From Imperialibacter sp040222815 (GTDB lineage: Bacteria > Bacteroidota > Bacteroidia > Cytophagales > Cyclobacteriaceae): a stretch of DNA of 64,000 nt. Numbering within the stretch: the stretch's first letter is position 1; each line of letters starts with the position of its first letter. A program made the translations under genes and the position numbers. The notes beneath the pieces were generated by a model. It made no database searches and was not told the origin of the DNA. It worked only from the letters and a program-made list of their open reading frames with translations. Of the stretch, positions 17,318 to 24,630 are shown one piece after another. The stretch spans positions 50,884 to 114,883 of the forward strand of contig NZ_JAVKCH010000037.1 in assembly GCF_040222815.1 (NCBI RefSeq). Reading direction: 5' to 3'.

Positions 17318-19018
17318 TTAATCAAGCTTCAAATCTTTGATGTGTAATTGCATGGTTTTGTTTCCCATAAAATCATTCTCTTCAATGGTATACGCCACAT
17401 TGAAAGGTGCGCCATCGGCAACAGCATCGTAGTACTCGCCGAACCCAAAAGCAATCGCTTCAAGCGAAGCTTTGGAGCCTTCCTGGCTCAAAAACATTTT
17501 CAGGTGTATGTCTTTCAGTTGCTTTACCGATTTGGCTACTACGTTGGTCGAGACAAACACCGGTTGCATGTTGCCTGGCCCAAATGGAGCCATTTGACGC
17601 AAAATATTGAAAAACTTGTGGTTGATACCTTCGATAGGAATTGCCAGGTCGATGTCAATGATTGGCTCCAGCATTTCGGGTGTAATTCTTCTGGCCACCA
17701 CTTCTTCGAACCGTTCCTTAAAGGCCTCAACCTTGTCCAGATTCATCGTTAGCCCGGCGGCGTACTTATGACCACCGTACTGGTCAAGTAAGTCAGCACA
17801 CTCTGCTATGGCTTCGTACACATCGAAGCCCACCACTGACCGGGCACTGCCGGTTGCTTTGCTATTTGACTCTGTAAGTATAATAGTAGGCCGATAGAAT
17901 TTTTCTATGCAACGGGACGCTACAATGCCTATAACGCCCTTGTGCCAATTTTCTCTATACAGCACAGTCGAAAAAGATTTCTTTAGCTGGTCTTCTTCTT
18001 CAATTATAGCCAGGGCTTCTTTTGTAATATTTTCATCAAAGCCTTTTCTGAGATCGTTTTTGATGTCAAGCTGGGCTGCCAGCTCCTCGGCTTCTTCCTC
18101 CGTTCTTGCCAGCAACAGCTCCACCGCCGCACCCGCATGATCAATTCGGCCGGCGGCGTTGATGCGAGGCCCAATGCCAAAGACTACCCGGGTCACTGTA
18201 ACATCTCCCCGGATACCCGAAAGGTTTTTCAAAGCTTTCAGGCCAGGCAAAGGCGATTTATTGAGCTTTTGCAATCCAAAGTAGGCCAGCACCCTGTTTT
18301 CGCCTACTACAGGCACAATGTCGGAAGCAATGCTGACAGCCACCAGATCGAGGTAAAGATAAAGCTCCTGGATATCGACCGTGTTTTGTATCGCAAAGGC
18401 CTGCATGAGCTTGAAACCGACTCCACAGCCGCTGAGTCCATCAAACGGGTAATCGCAATCGAGGCGTTTTGGGTCAAGCACGGCAAATGCCTTTGGCAGC
18501 TCCGGGCCGGGAAGGTGGTGGTCGCAAATGATGAAGTCCACACCGAGGGAATTGGCGAGGGCTACTTTCGAAACTGCTTTTATGCCACAGTCCAGGGCAA
18601 TGACGAGTGTAAAGCCATGCTCGGCTGCCCAGCGAACGCCAGTTTCCGAAATGCCGTAACCCTCATCGTAACGGTCAGGTATATAGTAGTCGATGTTGGA
18701 ATGATACTTACGGAGAAACCCATAAGCCAGTGCCACAGAAGTGGTGCCATCCACGTCGTAGTCTCCATAAATAAGAATTTTCTCTTTTTTGAAAATGGCC
18801 TCACTCAACCTGTTCACCGCCTTTTCCATGTCTTTCATCAGAAATGGATCGTGTAGCTGACCCAGGTGTGGCCTGAAAAAGGCACGGGTTTCTTCGAAAG
18901 TGCTATAGCCTCTTTGAACCAGCAATGCTGCCAGGGTATCACTTACCTTGATGCCTGAAGCGAGCGAATGCACTGTTTCGGGATCAGGTAGGTCTTTGTA
19001 TACCCATCTTTTGCTCAT
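17318..19018 (-). CDS. recJ: Single-stranded-DNA exonuclease RecJ
   Basis: 566 residues. DHH phosphoesterase core: IYGDYDVDGTTS (84-95) and FIICDHHLPG (162-171) carry metal ligands. GIGPRINAAGRIDHAGAAVELLL is the RecJ middle motif, and the DHHA1 part holds GIVASRCIEKFYRPTIIL, SARSVVGFDVYEAI and QYGGHKYAAGLTM. It is a 5'-3' single-strand exonuclease of recombination and mismatch repair. The length matches the family. It is the first gene of recJ-lptB-GH3. Confidence 0.95.
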   Translation of the reverse strand: MSKRWVYKDLPDPETVHSLASGIKVSDTLAALLVQRGYSTFEETRAFFRPHLGQLHDPFLMKDMEKAVNRLSEAIFKKEKILIYGDYDVDGTTSVALAYGFLRKYHSNIDYYIPDRYDEGYGISETGVRWAAEHGFTLVIALDCGIKAVSKVALANSLGVDFIICDHHLPGPELPKAFAVLDPKRLDCDYPFDGLSGCGVGFKLMQAFAIQNTVDIQELYLYLDLVAVSIASDIVPVVGENRVLAYFGLQKLNKSPLPGLKALKNLSGIRGDVTVTRVVFGIGPRINAAGRIDHAGAAVELLLARTEEEAEELAAQLDIKNDLRKGFDENITKEALAIIEEEDQLKKSFSTVLYRENWHKGVIGIVASRCIEKFYRPTIILTESNSKATGSARSVVGFDVYEAIAECADLLDQYGGHKYAAGLTMNLDKVEAFKERFEEVVARRITPEMLEPIIDIDLAIPIEGINHKFFNILRQMAPFGPGNMQPVFVSTNVVAKSVKQLKDIHLKMFLSQEGSKASLEAIAFGFGEYYDAVADGAPFNVAYTIEENDFMGNKTMQLHIKDLKLD

Positions 19019-19178
19019 TTATTGCTGCGATTGAAGTACTTGGGAAATATGAAAAACAGGTTATTTCCAAAAATACAAATTCAATCGATTGATGAGCGAT
19101 AGTCTGTAAAGAAATGAGGAGAATAAGGTGACATGCCCGAAGGAAGCGTCGGGTGGCAATATTCTATTTGAAAAAATA

Positions 19179-19400
19179 TCAAAAGTCCAGCTCGAACTCT
19201 CTCTTCTTGAAGTATGTATCGAACCAATATTCATAATTGGAATAATCGATACAATCGTCAAGCTCAACGCCGTCGTTGATCAGGCGCATGATACTTTTAC
19301 CTGGCAGCCACGACAGCAAAGCGTTGGCCTGGCGCATTGGCAACTGAGAAAGTTGAATGAACTTTTTACCGTTAAGGTAGATGGGTTTTAACTTAAACAT
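19179..19400 (-). CDS. 73-residue hypothetical protein
   Basis: The protein runs from ATG 19400 to 19179 and has mixed aromatic and charged composition (MFKLKPIYLNGKKFIQLSQL, then QANALLSWLPGKSIMRL, then DYSNYEYWFDTYFKKREF). No signal peptide or membrane segment. The codon choice and Leu/Ile/Tyr pattern look like a real small globular protein rather than a chance frame. It stands alone between recJ and the diheme cytochrome gene, downstream of a 10-bp inverted repeat. No family recognised. Confidence 0.5.
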   Translation of the reverse strand: MFKLKPIYLNGKKFIQLSQLPMRQANALLSWLPGKSIMRLINDGVELDDCIDYSNYEYWFDTYFKKREFELDF

Positions 19401-19447
19401 GACCCTTTTAATTTATTGTGCAAGCATACTATTTTATTTTTCCTAGG

Positions 19448-19485
19448 ACGTTAAAATCATGTTAAAGGTTGGTTAATTTTAACGT
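19448..19485. repeat. 10-bp perfect inverted repeat upstream of the 73-residue gene
   Basis: ACGTTAAAAT (19448-19457) and ATTTTAACGT (19476-19485) are separated by 18 bp that themselves contain GTTAAAGGTTGGTTAA. It is AT-rich, has no T-run and lies 47 bp before the ATG at 19400. An operator or a transcript-end hairpin are both possible. Confidence 0.35.
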
Positions 19486-19542
19486 GTACTCTCCTGAAAG
19501 ACAAGAAATTATAGGGAAGCCCCTAAAACCCGCAAAAATAAA

Positions 19543-20658
19543 CTAGAGTGATGGTGCATTCGCCTCCAACTCGGCGATCCATTGGCGAATAAGCGCCACT
19601 CCTTCTTTGTGGGGCACAGATCTGCCAAGTTCTGGCATCATGATACCTGGGTTGGTCGACTCCATTCTGAAAACAATTATAGACTCGTCCGGTTTGCCAG
19701 GCACTATTCCGTAGAGCCGCCCCCCCGATCCTTTGCCTGCCGCCACGGGTTTTTTCATAATGCCATACTTGCTTCTAGTAGTGACGTCAAAGGTCAGGAA
19801 TAGCCCCGAAGTGTTGGCGGAGCCTTCGGGGTGATGACAAGAACCACAGTTGGCATCGAGATAGGCCCTGGCGGCCAGATTGACTTGCGTGTGTGCAGAA
19901 CTCCAGTCAGGAAACTTTTCGACTGTGGAGGGTTCTTCTTTGAGGTTAAGGATGCCCTTGCTTTGCCAGTAGCTTAATTGATTTTGTGTTCCACCTTCCG
20001 AATAGGTGTAGTCTCTATTCAGTTGTGAAAGTTTTGGGCCTAGCGGAATCACTGCGTTGGATCGGCCGTGGCAAGTTTTGCATTGATTAACATCTGGCAC
20101 AGAGTAGCTTACTTTTTGCAGCACGCCATCATGCTCCAGTTCAACATCGATATTGCCGCCAGCTACCTCAAGAAAAGCCTCCGTTTGCTCATCGTTCCAA
20201 ATGTAGGTCAGTGCCTTCCATTCTTTGTCTGTCTTTTCTATCACTCTTGTTTCCATCAGCTTTCTGCCAGCCTCGTTTTTAGCCGGGTAGTGGAAAGTTT
20301 TGATGAGCCTGGTGCCAACAGGGAAATCAAGGGAACCATCGTCTAACACGTTGATTACTCTCTCGGGAGGCACGGCTACAAATCTGGCTTTGTCGGCATA
20401 GTCAGAGAACAACGGCATGTTCAGGTCGTAGGGCACAATGCCTTTGGCAGGCACCAGTTCCGATAGCTTTCCGTCGAAAAAGCCGAACTCAGACAGCTTG
20501 TCGGGGCCAAGCGAAAGAGGTTGCCTGTTTTGCCGGATATTGTCGTTGTTGGTTCTTAAAGTAGCAGGGGCAGGTTTTTGGTTTGCTTCTTTTTTCCGAC
20601 CTGAGTCACAGGCAGCAAAAGCAGCAAAAAGGAAGAGGGCAGGAACAAAAAACCTCAT
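19543..20658 (-). CDS. SO2930-family diheme c-type cytochrome lipoprotein
   Basis: 371 residues from ATG 20658 (MRFFVPALFLFAAFAACDSG), a lipoprotein signal with Cys17. Two heme-attachment sites are visible: QCKTCHGRSNAV in the middle and NCGSCHHPEGSAN further on. The layout (FFDGKLSELVPAKGIVPYDL, NMPLFSDYADKARF, FPVGTRLIKTF, then the CxxCH sites and GIMMPELGRS) fits the SO2930/HNE_0200 family. It is exported and probably transfers electrons in the periplasm. Its ATG overlaps the TGA of the upstream beta-helix gene (ATGA), and the two families are known neighbours. A longer reading from 20712 would run into the upstream gene and lose the signal peptide. Confidence 0.85.
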   Translation of the reverse strand: MRFFVPALFLFAAFAACDSGRKKEANQKPAPATLRTNNDNIRQNRQPLSLGPDKLSEFGFFDGKLSELVPAKGIVPYDLNMPLFSDYADKARFVAVPPERVINVLDDGSLDFPVGTRLIKTFHYPAKNEAGRKLMETRVIEKTDKEWKALTYIWNDEQTEAFLEVAGGNIDVELEHDGVLQKVSYSVPDVNQCKTCHGRSNAVIPLGPKLSQLNRDYTYSEGGTQNQLSYWQSKGILNLKEEPSTVEKFPDWSSAHTQVNLAARAYLDANCGSCHHPEGSANTSGLFLTFDVTTRSKYGIMKKPVAAGKGSGGRLYGIVPGKPDESIIVFRMESTNPGIMMPELGRSVPHKEGVALIRQWIAELEANAPSL

Positions 20659-21938
20659 AGCGACGCAACTGCTTTCTCCAAAACAACAGCCGGAAGCACA
20701 GTTCCAGAACATGTGTGTGCATCAATGTCCCGGTTGCTGTTTTCAAAATCATTGGCTGCGTCCATATTAGCGAAGGATGCGTCACCATTGTCTTGCACGC
20801 AGATTACCTTGTCACCTGGCGCAGCCGTAATGCCATCCCACATAATGTCCGGAACGGAGAGCCCGAACTGCCATACCAGCAGATAGCCGATATCACTTTT
20901 GAGGGAGGGCAAAGTAAAGCTGTTGCTAATGCTGTTGTCGTGAATAAAGATGCTGGACGGGATAGAGTTGTAATTTTCGTCGGCCTTGTAAGCGGCTTCA
21001 TTCTGCGAAATCTGGGCTTCGCCGCTGTTCGATTCGTCCATTGCTGCTGCGGCCATCACAAAGTCGTAGCTGATGACAGACACCCCTGCAGTTCTGTTTT
21101 CAGATACCTGGTTGTTGAAAATTTCCACCGATGTCATTGCCAATACCATCACGCCGGTGCCAGGCGGCACGGAGGCCACAATATTCCCTTTTGGAGCGAA
21201 GTTTCGGAAGTTGTTACTAGTTACTTTATTGTCAAACACCCTCACATTTCCGCCTAATTGAGTGAGGCCCGGCAGGTCGAAAACAAGGATGCCACCAGTG
21301 TTGTCGTAGGCCTCATTGTTAAAAACGTCGGCGCTTGTTGTATTCTCAATTTCGATACCGGCCACGTTATTATAGGCTATAGAGTTGCTCACGATCACGT
21401 TGTGCGATTGCCCCACATAAATGCCAGCGTCGGAGGCACCGATAGCCACACATCCATCAATCAAAACATTTTTGCACATCACAGGGTAGATTGCATAAGC
21501 CCCGTTGGTTTCTTCGGGCTCACCTGTCCACTCCGATTTCACGTTGATCAGCTCCAGCCCGTTGATGTCTTGTATCTTGATGTTGTCGCCAACGGCATCT
21601 CTGATCGTCAAGTCTCTGAGCACGATTTTGTTTCCGTTCTGAATTCTCAGGCCTTCGGCTCCCTCTGTTTGCTCGTGAAAGGAAAGAATGGTTTTGTCCA
21701 TTCCGGCGCCCATAATGGTAATGCTGTCTTTTCCCTCTAAAGTAAGGCTCCTCTTAAATACGTAATGGCCCGATGCTATGATAATAGTATCACCAGCTTC
21801 GGCCATGATGAGTTGTGTTTGCACGTCTTGAGAAATATCCTTGTAGTCGGCTTCCTCAAATGGGATGGCCCTGGTAACAGGCTCGCTGCAAGAGGTCACT
21901 AACAGGGTAAATAAAGCCAAAGGAAAAAAGTACTTCAT
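20655..21938 (-). CDS. Parallel beta-helix repeat lipoprotein paired with the diheme cytochrome
   Basis: 427 residues. A lipoprotein signal (MKYFFPLALFTLLVTSCSEP, Cys17) is followed by a right-handed parallel beta-helix with many NN-ladder-like turns: SITIMGAGMDKTIL, NKIVLRDLTIRDAVGDNIKI, AYNNVAGIEIENTTSADVFN, NEAYDNTGGILVF, MTSVEIFNNQVSENRT. This is the partner type (TIGR03805-like) that accompanies SO2930-type cytochromes. The related fold occurs in polysaccharide lyases and epimerases, but no catalytic residues are assigned. It is translationally coupled to the cytochrome gene. Confidence 0.82.
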   Translation of the reverse strand: MKYFFPLALFTLLVTSCSEPVTRAIPFEEADYKDISQDVQTQLIMAEAGDTIIIASGHYVFKRSLTLEGKDSITIMGAGMDKTILSFHEQTEGAEGLRIQNGNKIVLRDLTIRDAVGDNIKIQDINGLELINVKSEWTGEPEETNGAYAIYPVMCKNVLIDGCVAIGASDAGIYVGQSHNVIVSNSIAYNNVAGIEIENTTSADVFNNEAYDNTGGILVFDLPGLTQLGGNVRVFDNKVTSNNFRNFAPKGNIVASVPPGTGVMVLAMTSVEIFNNQVSENRTAGVSVISYDFVMAAAAMDESNSGEAQISQNEAAYKADENYNSIPSSIFIHDNSISNSFTLPSLKSDIGYLLVWQFGLSVPDIMWDGITAAPGDKVICVQDNGDASFANMDAANDFENSNRDIDAHTCSGTVLPAVVLEKAVASL

Positions 21939-21968
21939 GAGTCAGTGTTGTTCAAAATGTTTGTGTCG

Positions 21969-21998
21969 CAAAATAAAAAATAAAAACGTCAGGACAAT
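21969..21998 (-). promoter_or_regulatory. Candidate promoter for the beta-helix/cytochrome operon
   Basis: Minus strand: ATTG (21998-21995), 19-bp spacer, TATTTTG (21975-21969), one base short of TAnnTTTG. It lies about 30 bp before the ATG at 21938. Confidence 0.3.
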
Positions 21999-22064
21999 TG
22001 GCATGGCTGTAGTCATGAATGAAACTCAACTTTTTTCTTTTTACTTACCTTCCTATCTTTCCAA

Positions 22065-22751
22065 ATGCCTATGAAACTTGATTTCGGTGAGATATGGCCT
22101 TTTCTGAAAATAGTTGGGGAAGAAGCACCTCAATGGTCTTTCAGTCTGGTGGCGGGAAATTTTGTGAGCGAAAAGGTTCCTCTGACCCTCATACATCAGC
22201 TTGAGAACGATCCCTATTATGATGCAGAGATGCTGCCGAATCTGTTTACGTTCAGAGAAATATTTTGGCAGCCCAATGTGTATCCGACATTGAACGCTTG
22301 CCTGACGGGACTAAAATTGGTGGCCAACTACAGCAATGAGTTGACCGAAGAGTACGCAAATTCTACCCAGGATACGCAGCAATTGTACGTCCATTTGGTG
22401 AAACATATCGGCGAACTCGCCAGGCAGGCGAATGAGCAATTGGCAGGCAGTGAGCAGGCCAATGACCAGATTCCTTCGGTTTTGGGAGAGTTTAGGAAGC
22501 AGTCTTTTCCGGTGATCATGCTGTTTATTCACCATCCAATGAACAGGGTCGACTACCGGGAAGATGCCTTGCGAAGAATCAACTTTATGGTGAAAACGCT
22601 GATAGAGCAGTATCAGCTCAGGTTCAACGACCTACTGCTGCCTCATTGGGAGCTGGACAGACTTTCTGACTCGAAAAAAACCGACAGCAAGCAGGCCAGC
22701 GATCAGTCGCCCGAGCCGTCTTCCGAAACAAACACTGAATCGCCCACCTGA
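22065..22751 (+). CDS. Hypothetical protein with a Ser/Glu-rich tail
   Basis: 228 residues, no signal peptide. The first about 200 residues are mainly helical (IWPFLKIVGEEAPQWSFSLV, YVHLVKHIGELARQANEQL, FPVIMLFIHHPMNRVDY, RINFMVKTLIEQYQLRFN). The tail after 205 is low complexity (Lys/Ser/Glu/Pro/Thr). I recognise no family. ATG 22065 or 22071 could be the start. The last 49 bp overlap the 3' end of the opposing MOSC gene, and the disordered tail is encoded exactly there. Confidence 0.55.
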   Translation: MPMKLDFGEIWPFLKIVGEEAPQWSFSLVAGNFVSEKVPLTLIHQLENDPYYDAEMLPNLFTFREIFWQPNVYPTLNACLTGLKLVANYSNELTEEYANSTQDTQQLYVHLVKHIGELARQANEQLAGSEQANDQIPSVLGEFRKQSFPVIMLFIHHPMNRVDYREDALRRINFMVKTLIEQYQLRFNDLLLPHWELDRLSDSKKTDSKQASDQSPEPSSETNTESPT

Positions 22752-23218
22752 ATCACCCCTTCCCGTATTACTTTTGCGGTGATGCCGCCATGGCCCCTCA
22801 TGGCGTTGTAGCCACCAAAGCCCAATGCCTTCTCCATTTTTGAGCATGGGTGGCACAAGCCAGTCATCTCCAAAACAGCAGTGCCGATGGCAAAGGCTTT
22901 ATCCTTTAGCGCCAGCAGATTGACTCCCTGTACCACAATATTTCTCCTTAACAACCCCGGATCAACACTTTCTTTGTTCATCATCGAAGCCACAGCTGCC
23001 AGATGCTCAGCCTGAATAAGCGTCACTTGCCTGGGGCTGTTGGCCGATCCTTTGAACCGATCGCCCTCCAACCCGTTTCCGGGTGTTGCTTTCACATTTT
23101 TGACCGGTAAAACGGCTTCGTTTCTTGCCGGACGAACGCCAATCCATGCGACGGTGCCTTTTTGGCCGAAGTGTCTCATCAGCTCAGCCATCGGCGTATT
23201 TTCATTTAGCTCTTTCAC
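22703..23218 (-). CDS. MOSC-domain protein
   Basis: 171 residues, a stand-alone MOSC (molybdenum cofactor sulfurase C-terminal) domain: GTVAWIGVRPARNEAV, GLEGDRFKGSANSPRQVTLI, then PGLLRRNIVVQGVNLLAL and the conserved-Cys segment MTGLCHPCSKMEKAL, GVIQVGDSVFV. MOSC proteins bind or move sulfur for molybdenum cofactors or related detoxification. A molybdenum hydroxylase gene lies 14 kb away, but a direct link is only conjecture. The 3' end overlaps the convergent hypothetical gene. Confidence 0.88.
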   Translation of the reverse strand: MKELNENTPMAELMRHFGQKGTVAWIGVRPARNEAVLPVKNVKATPGNGLEGDRFKGSANSPRQVTLIQAEHLAAVASMMNKESVDPGLLRRNIVVQGVNLLALKDKAFAIGTAVLEMTGLCHPCSKMEKALGFGGYNAMRGHGGITAKVIREGVIQVGDSVFVSEDGSGD

Positions 23219-23377
23219 GGGAGGGTGGGTAAGGTGAAACGAAGTGGCTCAAACTATTCCAACTAAATTCAATGAAAGACTTTGAATGATAGTAGAATAC
23301 CGCTTTTGATCGGTAAATTTATGCAATAGAGTTCTATTTTTGTAGTGAGGAAAACATTGAAAAACTTGTTGAATAAG

Positions 23378-23851
23378 ATGAAGAGAGTGATTCTGGTTGT
23401 AGTTCTATCAATGGCGTTATCCTGTTTTACCAACGCACAAACGGCCCCGCCCATCCCCCCATTCCAGCATGTGAGTGTCGAAACAATTGACTATTCGGGC
23501 ATCAAGGATATGTTTCAGGTGAGTTTGTACGCCAGAAGATGGCTTACCATAGAGCAGTTTCACCTGATTGGAGATACCCGGGAGAATTGGGATGCCGAGA
23601 TCAGGCAGGACTCCTGCAGTGTAATGACATTCAAACTTGAGACACACGAACGGATAAGTGGAAAATACCATACGTCGTTGTACCTGGTAGACTGCAAAAG
23701 TGATACTGTTTATCAGAGCGATGGCAAGGCGATGGGTTCTTCACCGGCGCAAGGTTTCCAATATGCGGCAGAGGCTGCTCTTAAAGACTTTAAGAAGGAT
23801 TGGGAAAAAGGTCAGGAGCCGACAAAAAAGTCGAAGAAAAGGAAGAATTAA
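23378..23851 (+). CDS. Secreted hypothetical protein
   Basis: 157 residues from ATG 23378 (MKRVILVVVLSMALSCFTNA then QT), a clear Sec signal peptide. A GTG 33 bp upstream is less likely because it adds a Lys/Asn-rich leader. The mature part has LYARRWLTIEQFHLIGDTRE and SGKYHTSLYLVDCKSD and ends in a Lys-rich tail (KKSKKRKN). No family recognised. The TAA overlaps the ATG of the next gene by one base (TAATG), so the hydrolase is translationally coupled to it. Confidence 0.6.
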   Translation: MKRVILVVVLSMALSCFTNAQTAPPIPPFQHVSVETIDYSGIKDMFQVSLYARRWLTIEQFHLIGDTRENWDAEIRQDSCSVMTFKLETHERISGKYHTSLYLVDCKSDTVYQSDGKAMGSSPAQGFQYAAEAALKDFKKDWEKGQEPTKKSKKRKN

Positions 23852-24630
23852 TGTCCGTTATTCATTTTGCTCATTCCAATGGGTTTACAGCGCTCACTTA
23901 CCGCTATTTCCTTGAGCAACTAGCGCCACACAATGTGCAATATTTGGAAAAGTTTGGGCACGACGAGAGGTTTGAGCCCAGGTTTTCCTGGACGCCACTA
24001 ACCAATCAGCTCATCGAATCAATTGAGAAGCAACGAAAACCAGTTATTGGCCTCGGTCACTCTCTTGGGGCCGTGGTTACACTAAATGCCTACTATAAGC
24101 GACCAGATTTGTTCAAAGGGTTGATCATGATGGATCCACCCTTTTTTGGCCAAAAAATGCGTCTCCTGTTATTAGGAGCCAGGATAATGGGTGTTTCCGG
24201 CAAGCTTGTGCCCCCAGCCGTAAAAGCAAAAAAGAGAAAGTCGGAATGGGAGAGTAAGGCAGTGGTAGCGGAAAGCTTCAGAACTAAACCACTGTTCAAA
24301 GATTTTCACCCCGAGGCTTTTAAAGACTATATTGAACACGGTCTTGTAGAGACGGAGCAGGGCAGGGCGAAACTGGATTTTTCCACCAAAGAGGAGTATA
24401 GGATTTTTAAGCACACACCATTTTCATTGGGAAGCGGGAAGATTGATGTACCAAGTTTTTATCTCTACTCCAACCGCTTTGAGATCGGTTCTGCATCTTC
24501 CATTGAGGAGCACAAAAAGAGGTTCAAACAAACTGAGTTCATCGCTGTGGATGCTGGTCATATGTTTCCAATGGAGCAGCCAGAAAAAACGGCGCAATTG
24601 GTAAAAGACCTTATCAAACGGGCAATGTAA
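23851..24630 (+). CDS. Alpha/beta hydrolase
   Basis: 259 residues from the ATG at 23851 (MSVIHFAHSNGFTALTYRYF); an upstream in-frame ATG at 23800 lies inside the preceding gene. The oxyanion segment HSNGF, the nucleophile elbow GLGHSLGAVV (Ser71) and the late AGHMFPMEQPE (catalytic His) are the standard hydrolase elements. Cytoplasmic, substrate unknown (esterase or lipase-like). It is coupled to the secreted protein upstream and overlaps the opposing histidine kinase gene by 17 bp at the 3' end. Confidence 0.82.
   Translation: MSVIHFAHSNGFTALTYRYFLEQLAPHNVQYLEKFGHDERFEPRFSWTPLTNQLIESIEKQRKPVIGLGHSLGAVVTLNAYYKRPDLFKGLIMMDPPFFGQKMRLLLLGARIMGVSGKLVPPAVKAKKRKSEWESKAVVAESFRTKPLFKDFHPEAFKDYIEHGLVETEQGRAKLDFSTKEEYRIFKHTPFSLGSGKIDVPSFYLYSNRFEIGSASSIEEHKKRFKQTEFIAVDAGHMFPMEQPEKTAQLVKDLIKRAM

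Noticed and set aside
18137..18856. A 239-codon open frame on the plus strand opposite recJ
   Set aside because: recJ carries intact DHH motifs across the same DNA; the antisense frame has no recognisable domain, and long antisense frames are expected in GC-balanced coding DNA.
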